From OMOG01 sp041485845 (GTDB lineage: Bacteria; Acidobacteriota; Terriglobia; Bryobacterales; Bryobacteraceae), in NCBI GenBank assembly GCA_041485845.1, contig JBGPKH010000082.1:1-20170 (forward strand): 20,170 nt of DNA, in the 5' to 3' direction. Below the pieces are notes generated by a model. The model had not been told where the DNA came from. It was given only the letters and a program-made list of their open reading frames with translations, and searched no databases. Positions 7,553 to 15,060 of this stretch are shown piece after piece (position 1 is the stretch's first letter; the number at the start of each line of letters is the position of its first letter). The position numbers and the translations under genes were made by a program.

Positions 7553-7682
7553 GTGGGCAGTCTTTAGGCTGCGGACCGATTTCCAGCGGGTCCAATCGGC
7601 CGAAAGGCCAGGGGGCCCTCTTTCATTGGCGCAAACTGTTTTGGAGGATGGCGTCCTCGCTCTCATCGATTGGAGTCGATGA
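7553..7682. repeat. Cluster of short palindromes after the GMC operon
   Basis: The 286-base gap 7531-7816 has no gene but contains successive hairpins. CAGTC-TTTA-GGCTG is at 7558-7571 and CCGATT...AATCGG at 7576-7599. GGCC-GAAA-GGCC lies at 7598-7609, GAGGA...TCCTC at 7644-7658 and TCATCGA...TCGATGA at 7663-7682. The first two share their order and flanks (GTGGG, CAG stem, CTGCGG, CCGATT loop AATCGGCC) with the palindrome run at 13541-13581, so they are probably copies of one dispersed repeat. The cluster might also serve as the operon's 3' end, although no T-run follows. Confidence 0.6.
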
Positions 7683-7816
7683 ACCCAACTGCCGGGCGGA
7701 GCACATTTTCATGGAAGGGCGTGTGAGAGGAGTGCCCCGGGCGCACCTATGCGATCCGGACGGACACGGGAGTCACGGAGCAGTCCTCGCCGAAGATACC
7801 GCACGCGCCGCTTTTC

Positions 7817-8749
7817 TCACTGATCCAAAACGCTGTGCTGTTTGAGTTGCTGCAAGGCGAGCGCACCATACTTGCCGTCGCGGTCCGCCTCGTGTACGGC
7901 GCGGAAATGCTCGATGGCTTTCTCCGGCTGATCCATCGCCAGCAGCGCCATGCCAGCGTTGAGCCGCGTGTTGGCGAACAAAGCCGCGTGAGTATCGCGG
8001 CGCACCCGTGTGGCCCGCTCGATGGCTTCGTCAGCTTCCTGCCGGCGCCCCAGCAATGCCAGCGCCCAGGCACGGGTGGCCGAGTACAGGGGCTCCACTT
8101 TTGCCGCGACTCGTCCCTTTGCGACGCGCATGGCTTCATCGGTCAATTCGAGAGCCTTTGCCGGCTCGCTCTCCCGCTCCAACAGCAACTGCGCCAGATC
8201 GACCCGCGAGGACGCCTCGTCGTCGTCCCCCATCTCGATACCGCCTTGCAGACACTTCTTTGCCTCCTCATAACGGCCTTGAGCCTGTAAAGCATCGCCG
8301 AGACAATCCGCCAAAGCTGCGCGGCTGGAACGCGAACTGAAGATATTGGAGTAGCTTTTGGTCAGCGCCTGGCGGTAGCACAACTCGGCCTCGGCGGGAC
8401 GGTTCGCGAGGGCATGGATGCGCCCCTCCGTTACGATGAGTCGCGCGCTTGGCCTGCCGAAGCTCAGGCGCCTGACCCAGCGCATCGCGCGCTCATAATC
8501 GCCGGCGAACAAAGCTGGTCTGACCAGAAGAATCGCCGCGAGGTCCCGTCCTAAGATGATCAGCACAACCGGGAGCGTGGCCAGAACGGCCCTGACGTGC
8601 CTTGCCAAAGCGGCAATGGGAATCAGACGATTCACCCAGCCAAAGGGCGCCAGGCACCCGAAAAGAAGAATGGCGATGCACAGCAACCATTTCGCCGCCT
8701 CCCATATGGCCACGCGGACGCGGGAGGGTTGGGTCCTTTTAACGCACAT
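7817..8749 (-). CDS. Membrane-anchored tetratricopeptide-repeat protein
   Basis: This 310-residue protein of unknown specific function has a short basic N-terminus and two hydrophobic helices at about 14-36 and 40-78. A soluble helical region follows with TPR-like units (for example AGDYERAMRWVRRLS, RPAEAELCYRQAL, GRYEEAKKCLQGGIE, GRRQEADEAIERA and QPEKAIEHFRAVHE). TPR arrays act as protein-binding scaffolds, so it may tether partners at the inner membrane. The frame is open to 8848, but the ATG at 8749 puts the first helix at a normal distance; the ribosome site is weak. It is a single gene, divergent from the efflux operon across about 420 bases. The start codon lies in the loop of a small TTAAC/GTTAA inverted repeat (8739-8754). 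A TPR-type fold is well supported; the role is unknown. Confidence 0.8.
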   Translation of the reverse strand: MCVKRTQPSRVRVAIWEAAKWLLCIAILLFGCLAPFGWVNRLIPIAALARHVRAVLATLPVVLIILGRDLAAILLVRPALFAGDYERAMRWVRRLSFGRPSARLIVTEGRIHALANRPAEAELCYRQALTKSYSNIFSSRSSRAALADCLGDALQAQGRYEEAKKCLQGGIEMGDDDEASSRVDLAQLLLERESEPAKALELTDEAMRVAKGRVAAKVEPLYSATRAWALALLGRRQEADEAIERATRVRRDTHAALFANTRLNAGMALLAMDQPEKAIEHFRAVHEADRDGKYGALALQQLKQHSVLDQ

Positions 8750-8979
8750 GTTAAGATCTGCCCATGGCGAGGCTCCCGTTACGCAGGAACGGATGGCCCC
8801 ACGTGCGCCTCCCAATTTTGAAGTGTGTCTGCAACCTATAGCAAACAAGCAAGTTGGTCAGCATGAGTTAATGACATTCACCCCGCCTGCTTTTTGCGCC
8901 TCTGGCGCCTCCCGACAGCCGGGTGGGCGCCTTCATGCTCATCGGGCACGCGATCTGGAAATCGCCGGAAGCCCATCGT

Positions 8980-9058
8980 GTGACGCAAGCTGCCAAAAAA
9001 CTCTCCAATTTGCGTCACAAAATCTTGCTCCACATCGGCAAGCAAACATTTGCGTCAC
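8980..9058. promoter_or_regulatory. Three-copy TTGCGTCAC motif upstream of the efflux operon
   Basis: TTGCGTCAC occurs at 9010-9018 and 9050-9058 in the same orientation, exactly 40 bases apart, and inverted as GTGACGCAA at 8980-8988, 30 bases before the first. All three are exact nine-base matches within 79 bases. They lie in the 421-base gene-free stretch 8750-9170 between two divergent genes. Spacing near whole helical turns suits a transcription factor binding one DNA face. The regulator is not identified, and nothing else clear is seen between 8760 and 8975. Confidence 0.45.
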
Positions 9059-9123
9059 CCGGCGGGCCCCGCCCCCGCCCTTACCCGCCCTTTCCGCGAA
9101 AAATCCCCTGAACCGGGTATTCT

Positions 9124-9149
9124 GGCGGGACCGCCCGCTTTCCTATGAT
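9124..9149 (+). promoter_or_regulatory. Possible efflux-operon promoter with overlapping palindrome
   Basis: TATGAT at 9144-9149 resembles a -10 element 21 bases before the adaptor start codon. Immediately upstream, GGCGG-GA-CCGCC (9124-9135) is a perfect palindrome around a two-base centre, placed where the spacer or -35 region would be, as for an operator. No standard -35 hexamer is visible, so this is tentative. Confidence 0.3.
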
Positions 9150-9170
9150 CGGGCGAGAGCTCTTTCTGAA

Positions 9171-10355
9171 ATGCAAATCCCGACACCCCCTATACTCCTG
9201 CTCGCCCTCGGCGCCATCCTGACATCCTCCTGCTCGCGCAGCAATGCCGAGCCCGGCAAGCCCGAGATTGCGGTTCCGACCGTGGCGGTCGCGCGGGCGG
9301 CTCCGGCCGACCTGTCGCGCGCGCTTGTGCTCACGGCCGAGTTCAAGCCGAATCAAGAAGTGGACGTCATGGCCAAAGTCGCCGGCTACATCAAGGAGAT
9401 TCGCGTCGATGTCGGCGACCGCGTGAACCAGGGAGATCTGCTGGCCACGCTGGAGATTCCCGAAATGGCCGACGACCTGCGGCGCGCCAATGCCGCGGTC
9501 GTGCGGAGCGAGGCCGATGTGCGCAGGGCCAACGACGAGCTGAGCCGGGCCGAGGCCGCGCACGAGATCGCCGACCTCTCCTACAAGAGGTTGGCGGCCG
9601 TGTTGGAGAAGCGGCCGGGCCTGATCGCGCAGCAGGAGATCGACGACGCCCACAGCCGGGACATGGTGGCCGAGGCCCAGATCGCTGCCGCCAGATCGTC
9701 GCTGGCCGTGGCCGACGAGCAGGTCCGCGTCAACCAGGCCGACACCGCCAAGATCCAGACACTGCTCGATTACACGCGCGTGTCAGCTCCGTTCACCGGC
9801 GTGGTGACCAAGCGCTACGCCGATACCGGCGCAATGATCCAGGCGGCCCTGCCGGTGGTGCGAATCTCGGAGAACAACGTACTGCGGCTGATCCTTCCAG
9901 TGCCGGAATCCGCGGTGCCGACGGTACACATCGGCCAGGGGGTGGAAGTCCGGGTTTCCAGCCTCAAGCGCAGTTTCCCGGGCAAGGTGGCCCGCTTTTC
10001 GGGTAAGCTCTCGCTCCAGACCCGCACTATGGACACCGAAGTAGACGTTCCGAACCCCGGCCTGGTGCTGTACCCCGGCATGTACGCGGAAGTGGATCTC
10101 ACGCTGGCCCGCCGCAATCGCGCGCTTGCGGTTCCCTTGACCGCGGTGGACGCCGATGGCAAGGTCATGGTGGTCACGCCCAACAACCGCGTGGAAGTGC
10201 GCAAGATCGCCCTTGGCCTCGAGACTGCAAGCCAGGTTGAAGTGCGGTCCGGCCTCAACGAAGGCGACCTCGTGGTGATTGGAAGCCTATCCTCACTCGA
10301 TCCCGGCCAGGAGGTTCGTCCCAAAGTCACAACCATGGAAACGGAGAAACCGTAA
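9171..10355 (+). CDS. RND efflux periplasmic adaptor (HlyD/membrane fusion protein), lipoprotein
   Basis: This 394-residue membrane fusion protein links the inner-membrane RND pump to the outer-membrane channel. It begins with a lipoprotein-type signal: hydrophobic ILLLALGAILTSS then Cys21 (lipobox LTSSC, with Thr at -3 rather than the usual Leu). The first lipoyl-domain half is at about 62-98 (VMAKVAGYIKEIRVDVGDRVNQGDLLATLE). An Ala/Glu/Arg-rich alpha-hairpin coiled coil spans about 100-195, and the second lipoyl half contains TRVSAPFTGVVTKRYADTGAMI. Beta-barrel and membrane-proximal domains close the protein (LYPGMYAEVDL, ALAVPLTAV). The frame is open upstream to 8556, but the ATG at 9171 sits directly before the signal sequence. 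GAGAG at 9155-9159 is a possible ribosome site. The pump gene follows after six bases. Substrate is unpredictable from sequence. Confidence 0.94.
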   Translation: MQIPTPPILLLALGAILTSSCSRSNAEPGKPEIAVPTVAVARAAPADLSRALVLTAEFKPNQEVDVMAKVAGYIKEIRVDVGDRVNQGDLLATLEIPEMADDLRRANAAVVRSEADVRRANDELSRAEAAHEIADLSYKRLAAVLEKRPGLIAQQEIDDAHSRDMVAEAQIAAARSSLAVADEQVRVNQADTAKIQTLLDYTRVSAPFTGVVTKRYADTGAMIQAALPVVRISENNVLRLILPVPESAVPTVHIGQGVEVRVSSLKRSFPGKVARFSGKLSLQTRTMDTEVDVPNPGLVLYPGMYAEVDLTLARRNRALAVPLTAVDADGKVMVVTPNNRVEVRKIALGLETASQVEVRSGLNEGDLVVIGSLSSLDPGQEVRPKVTTMETEKP

Positions 10356-10361
10356 ACTGCC

Positions 10362-13300
10362 ATGTCCGGTTTTGCCGTTCGCAATCCGTATTTCATTGTC
10401 GTGATCTGTCTGATCGTCGCCGTGGTCGGCGCGTCCAGTCTCGTGCGCATGCCGGTGGACATGTTCCCCGACATGAATATCCCGGTGGTGGTGGTCGCCA
10501 CGTTCTACTCGGGGATGCCGCCGGAGCAGATCGAGACCGACATCACCGGTAGGTTCGAGCGCTTCTTCACTCTGGGGAGCGGCATCGAGCATATCGAATC
10601 GCGGTCGCTGCCGGGCGTCAGCGTGATCAAAGTGTATTTCCAGCCCGGCTCCAATCCGGATTCTGCGGTCACCACGATTTCCAATCTGGCGATGGCGCAG
10701 TTGCGCCGCCTTCCTCCCGGGACGCTGCCGCCGGTGGTTCTCAAATTCGATGCTTCGAGCCTGCCGGTGTGCCTGCTGACATTCAAGGGCGAGGGGCTGA
10801 ACGAGACTCAGTTGCGCGACCTGGCGCAGTTCCAGGTGCGCAACCAGATCGCCAGTGTCCCGGGCGCCAGCGTGCCCCAGCCTTTCGGCGGCCGCTACCG
10901 CCAGATCATGGTCTACACCGATCCCTACAAGCTCGAGGCGTACCAGTTGAGCCCCATGGACGTGGTGCGGTCGATCAACAATGCCAACCTCATCCTGCCG
11001 GCCGGCGACGTGCAACTGGGGACGCTCGACTACAGCATCTACACCAACAGCCAGTTGCGCACCATCGACGAGATCGACCAGATTCCGATCAAGACGGTGG
11101 GGCAGTCTCCCGTACGCGTAGCCGACATCGGATATGCGAGGGATGCCCAGCAGATTCAAATGAACGTGGTGCGCGTGGACGGCCAGCGATCGGTTTACAC
11201 GCCGATTCTGAAACAGGGAGGCAACACCAACACGATTGAGGTAGTGGACGGCGTCAGAAAGGCGGTAAAGCATCTCTTCGACATTCCGGCAGAGCTGGTC
11301 ACCAGCGTGGTCTTCGATCAATCCGCTTTTGTCAAGACCGCTATCGAAACGCTGCTGCATGAAGGCGCGCTGGGGCTGCTGCTGACCTCGATCATGATCC
11401 TGGTCTTCCTGGGCAGCATGCGCGCCACCGTGGCGGTGTTCTTCTCGATTCCGCTGTCGGCATTGGCGGCGTTCATCGCTCTTTCGCTGGGTGGCAGTTC
11501 GATCAACAGCATGGTGCTGGGCGGCCTGGCGCTGGCGTTTTCGCGCCTCATCGACAACTCGGTGGTGGTGCTGGAGAACATCTACCGGCACCTGGAACTG
11601 GGCGAGGCGCCGCGCGATGCGGCCATGAACGGCGGGCGCGAAGTGGCGCTGCCCGTGCTCGCAGCGACGCTGACGACCGCGGTGGTCTTCTTCCCCGTCA
11701 CGTTCCTCTATGGCGTAAGCAAATTCCTGTTTTCGGCGCTGGCCCTGGCGGTGGTGTTGTCGCTGTTCGCCTCGTTTGCCGTCGCCATGACCGTAGTGCC
11801 GCTGTTCTGCGCACGATTCATCAAGGCGCCCGGACACCACGGCACGCCATCGGACGAGCAGCCCGTCACGGTCGATCATCCGCGACGTCGATGGACGCTG
11901 GGCGATCGGTTCAACATGTGGTTCAACAACCGCTTCGAGGCGTTCCTGAAGTCCTACGACCGGTTGGTGGGCGCGACGCTCCGGCGGCCGATCGTCACGC
12001 TGGCCGCGTTCACGGTGGCTTTCGCCGCAAGCCTGGCGCTCTTCCCGCTGCTGGGCGTCTCCTTTTTCCCCCGCACCGATGCCGGCCAGTTCCTGATCAA
12101 CCTGAAGGCGCCCAGCGGCACGCGGCTGGCCGTCACCGAGAACGAAGTTACCAAAGTGGAAAATCTGATCCGTCAGGTCGTCCCGCCCGAGGATCTCGGC
12201 GTCATCGTTTCGAACATCGGCACCCAGCCCGGCCTGTCGTCGATCTATACCAGCAACTCCGCCATGCACACGGCCTTCGTGCAGGCGAGCCTCAAGCCGG
12301 AGCATCGCACCGGAAGCTACGAGTACATGCGGCGCCTCAAGGAAAGGATGAGCGCGGAGATGCCCGAGCTCACTACGTATTTCTCGTCGGGCGGGCTGGT
12401 GGATGCGGTGTTGAACATGGGGCTGGCCGCGCCCATCGACGTGCAGGTCGCCGGAAACAATCTGCGCAGCTCCTACGAGACGGCGTTGAAACTGGCGGCG
12501 CAAATCCGCGGCATCCCCGGCGTAGCCGACGCCTACATTCCGCAGGATATCGACTATCCGGCGTTGCAGCTCGATATCGATCGCATGCGCGCCGGCGAAA
12601 TGGGATTGGACCAGCGCGAAGTGGTGAGCGACGTGATCACCGCATTGACTTCGAACCAGATGATCGCGCCGAGTTACTGGGTGGATCCCAAGAGCGGCAA
12701 CGACTACATGCTGACCGTGCAGTACCCCGAACGCCAGGTGCGGACGCTGGACGATCTGCGGGCGATTCCGGTGCGGGCGTCGGGCGGCCCGCAATCCGCG
12801 CGGCTGGATGCCGTCAGCAGCCTGCGGAAGATCACCGCGCCGACGGAGGTGGATCACTATCAGCTCCGGCGCACCATCGACATCTACGTCCGCCCGCTGC
12901 ACGAAGATCTCGGCAAGATCGCCGACGCGATTGACGGGATCATCGGCCGCACGCGGGTTCCCGAGGGTCTCACCGTATCGCTACGCGGCATGGTGCAGGG
13001 GATGCGCGCATCCTTCACCAGCTTCACCTTGGGATTGTGCCTGGCGGTGGTCCTGCTGTACTTGATCCTGGTGGCGCAGTTCCAGTCGTTTCTCGATCCG
13101 TTTATCATCCTGGTGGCGGTGCCGCCGGGACTTAGCGGCGTGATCCTGACGCTCTGGCTTACCGACACCACGCTCAATGTGATGTCGCTCATGGGGGTGA
13201 TCACGCTGGTCGGGATCGCGGTATCGAACAGCATCCTGATTGTGGAGTTCACACGGCGCCTGCGCCACGAGGGGATGAATGTGCGCGATGCCGTCGCCCG

Positions 13301-13517
13301 GGCCTGCCGCGTGCGGCTGCGCCCGGTGTTGATGACTTCGCTGGCCACCATCCTCGGGCTTCTGCCCATGGCGCTGAAGCTGGGGGCCGGCAGCGAAGCG
13401 TACGCGCCGCTCGCCCGGGCCAGCCTGGGCGGCCTTGCCGTGTCGGTGGCGCTCACGGTTTTCCTGGTGCCGGCGGCCTACGTTTTGGCTCACGGCCGCG
13501 AGGAACTGAACTCATGA
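10362..13517 (+). CDS. RND efflux pump, AcrB/HAE-type inner-membrane transporter
   Basis: This 1051-residue transporter has the two-fold RND layout: TM1 near residue 10-28, a large periplasmic porter/docking loop, TM2-6 at about 330-480, a cytoplasmic linker near 485-515, TM7, a second periplasmic loop, and TM8-12 at about 875-1045. It is full length for the family. Recognisable blocks include FPDMNIPVVVVATFYSGMPP near the start and FFPRTDAGQFLINLKAPSGT after TM7. In TM4 the family's Asp-Asp pair reads Asp398-Asn399 (RLIDNSVVVLEN). In TM10 the usual lysine position reads serine (Ser955, in GIAVSNSILIVEF), so the proton-relay triad differs from AcrB. It pairs with the adaptor six bases upstream and the channel gene overlapping its stop. 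It should export hydrophobic or amphiphilic compounds by proton antiport. Confidence 0.95.
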   Translation: MSGFAVRNPYFIVVICLIVAVVGASSLVRMPVDMFPDMNIPVVVVATFYSGMPPEQIETDITGRFERFFTLGSGIEHIESRSLPGVSVIKVYFQPGSNPDSAVTTISNLAMAQLRRLPPGTLPPVVLKFDASSLPVCLLTFKGEGLNETQLRDLAQFQVRNQIASVPGASVPQPFGGRYRQIMVYTDPYKLEAYQLSPMDVVRSINNANLILPAGDVQLGTLDYSIYTNSQLRTIDEIDQIPIKTVGQSPVRVADIGYARDAQQIQMNVVRVDGQRSVYTPILKQGGNTNTIEVVDGVRKAVKHLFDIPAELVTSVVFDQSAFVKTAIETLLHEGALGLLLTSIMILVFLGSMRATVAVFFSIPLSALAAFIALSLGGSSINSMVLGGLALAFSRLIDNSVVVLENIYRHLELGEAPRDAAMNGGREVALPVLAATLTTAVVFFPVTFLYGVSKFLFSALALAVVLSLFASFAVAMTVVPLFCARFIKAPGHHGTPSDEQPVTVDHPRRRWTLGDRFNMWFNNRFEAFLKSYDRLVGATLRRPIVTLAAFTVAFAASLALFPLLGVSFFPRTDAGQFLINLKAPSGTRLAVTENEVTKVENLIRQVVPPEDLGVIVSNIGTQPGLSSIYTSNSAMHTAFVQASLKPEHRTGSYEYMRRLKERMSAEMPELTTYFSSGGLVDAVLNMGLAAPIDVQVAGNNLRSSYETALKLAAQIRGIPGVADAYIPQDIDYPALQLDIDRMRAGEMGLDQREVVSDVITALTSNQMIAPSYWVDPKSGNDYMLTVQYPERQVRTLDDLRAIPVRASGGPQSARLDAVSSLRKITAPTEVDHYQLRRTIDIYVRPLHEDLGKIADAIDGIIGRTRVPEGLTVSLRGMVQGMRASFTSFTLGLCLAVVLLYLILVAQFQSFLDPFIILVAVPPGLSGVILTLWLTDTTLNVMSLMGVITLVGIAVSNSILIVEFTRRLRHEGMNVRDAVARACRVRLRPVLMTSLATILGLLPMALKLGAGSEAYAPLARASLGGLAVSVALTVFLVPAAYVLAHGREELNS

Positions 13518-14971
13518 CCTTCCTAAAACCTCTCATGCTTGTGGGGCAGGTTGTCAACCTGCGGCCGATTGCCAATCGGCCAGCCAAGCGAAGCTCGGCC
13601 CTGGAGTTAGGCCATTCTTGTCGAGTCAGACGTGGGACAGACGATCGGTTTTTGTCGTCTGTCACCCGCCGGCTTTCAGCCGGCGACGGGCCGGCATTCG
13701 GCCTGACAGCCGCCGCGCTCTGCCTCTTCTCCCTCACCCTCTCCGCCCAGCCCGCCATGCAACTGACCCTGGCGGAAGCACAGCGCCTGGCCATCCAGAA
13801 CAACCCGCAGTTCTCGGCGGCGAAGTTCACGGCGGCCGCGGCGTACCAGGTGCCCAATGAGTATCGCGCGGCGTACGGGCCAATCCTCGCGGGCAACTTC
13901 ACCAGCGTGGGCGCGGACAGCGGCAGCCGCCTCGCCGCCGGAGGTTTGAACAACCCGGTGGTGTATAACCGCGTCGGATCGGGCCTGGCAGTCGGACAGA
14001 TGATCACCGACTTCGGCCGCACCGGCAATCTTGTGGGCATGGCCAAGCTGCATGCCGAGGCCCAGGACCAGGTGACCGAGACCACGCGGGCGAGCATCCT
14101 GCTGGCGACCAGCCAAGCCTACTTCGCACTGGAACGGGCGAAGGCGGTGCTCCACGTGGCGGACCAGACGGTAGCCGCGCGGCAACTCGACGCCGACAAG
14201 GTAGGCGCGCTCGCCGAGAGCAAGCTCAAATCGACGCTCGACGTCAGCTTCGCCAAGGTCAACCTGTCCGCAGCGAAATTGCTTCTGGCGCAGGCGCAGA
14301 GCGATCTGAAAGCCGCGGAGGCCAACCTGGCTGCGGCGATGGGGCTTCCCGGCGAGACGGCGTTCGTGCTGGCGGAAGAATCGATGCCCGCTCCCATGCC
14401 CGACCGGGTGAACGATCTCATCCGCCAGGCCATGCAGGAACGGCCGGAGCTGAAGGACCTCCGGCTCGAGGACAGCGCCGCACTGCGCTTCGTCAAAGCG
14501 GAGCACGGGCTCAACTACCCGACGATCGGGGTTGCGGGGACCGCGGGCTTCGTTCCCACGGGCGAACCGGTGATCCCCAACCGTTACGGAGCAATCGGAC
14601 TCAACATCTCGATCCCGCTGTTCAACGGCGGACTGTTCAAAGCGCGCCAGGCGGAAGCGGAGTTGAAGGCCAAAGCCGCGGCGCAGAACATCGGCGACCT
14701 GGAGAACCGCGTGGCGCGCGACGTGCGGGTGGCGTACCTCAACGCCACCACCGCGCAGGACCGCCTGGGCCTGACGGCGGAGCTGCTCGAGCAGGCGCAA
14801 CTCGCGCTCGACCTGGCGCAGAGCCGCTACGACTTGGGGCTGGGCTCGATCGTGGAGCTGAGCCAGGCGCAGCTCAATGTGACGTCGGCGCAGCTCGCCA
14901 GCGCCAGCGCGCGATATGACTATCAATCGCGGCGTGTGGAGTTGGAGTATCAGGTGGGGAATCTGCGGTAG
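13514..14971 (+). CDS. RND efflux outer-membrane channel (TolC/OEP family) with palindromes in its 5' end
   Basis: This is the outer-membrane exit duct of the efflux system. The mature part has two OEP repeats: one from MQLTLAEAQRLAIQNNP near residue 77, and a second from NDLIRQAMQERPELKDLRLE with GLNISIPLFNGG further on. Long helices rich in Ala, Gln and Glu form the tunnel, and LSQAQLNVTSAQL is near the C-terminus. The ATG at 13514 overlaps the pump stop codon (ATGA), the expected coupled start. About 50 odd residues then precede the signal-peptide core GLTAAALCLFSLTLSAQ (near residues 61-77). Those residues are encoded by four consecutive palindromes (13546-13685). Without them, MTFLKPLML would join the core and make a normal signal peptide. 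An in-frame TTG at 13652 could give an alternative start with an RR-containing n-region. Only an 89-base gap with weak GC-rich hairpins separates it from the convergent PIG-L gene. Confidence 0.9.
   Translation: MTFLKPLMLVGQVVNLRPIANRPAKRSSALELGHSCRVRRGTDDRFLSSVTRRLSAGDGPAFGLTAAALCLFSLTLSAQPAMQLTLAEAQRLAIQNNPQFSAAKFTAAAAYQVPNEYRAAYGPILAGNFTSVGADSGSRLAAGGLNNPVVYNRVGSGLAVGQMITDFGRTGNLVGMAKLHAEAQDQVTETTRASILLATSQAYFALERAKAVLHVADQTVAARQLDADKVGALAESKLKSTLDVSFAKVNLSAAKLLLAQAQSDLKAAEANLAAAMGLPGETAFVLAEESMPAPMPDRVNDLIRQAMQERPELKDLRLEDSAALRFVKAEHGLNYPTIGVAGTAGFVPTGEPVIPNRYGAIGLNISIPLFNGGLFKARQAEAELKAKAAAQNIGDLENRVARDVRVAYLNATTAQDRLGLTAELLEQAQLALDLAQSRYDLGLGSIVELSQAQLNVTSAQLASASARYDYQSRRVELEYQVGNLR
13546..13685. 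repeat. Run of four palindromes inside the channel gene's 5' end
   Basis: GCAGGTTG-T-CAACCTGC is at 13546-13562 and GGCCGATTG-C-CAATCGGCC at 13563-13581, directly adjacent. GACAGACGA/TCGTCTGTC (13636-13644 and 13655-13663) is a 9-base perfect stem with a 10-base loop. CGCCGGCT-TTC-AGCCGGCG is at 13667-13685. All four stems are perfect, 8-9 bases long. A weaker GGCCG/CGGCC pair follows (13689-13703). The density is far above what surrounding coding DNA shows, and the first two units resemble 7553-7609. Confidence 0.85.
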
Positions 14972-15060
14972 GCGGGGTGTGGGTGCCGCTGAGCCCGGCG
15001 AGCGCTTGCCTGGGGGAGGATACAGGGCCCCTGGCCCACGAGTGGCTGCGCTACATCCGC

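Noticed and set aside
10293..12902. Long minus-strand reading frame of 869 codons opposite the RND pump
   Set aside because: Rich in His, Arg, Gln and Asp with no recognisable fold. It is the antisense shadow of GC-rich pump codons, and the plus-strand frame is a clear family match.
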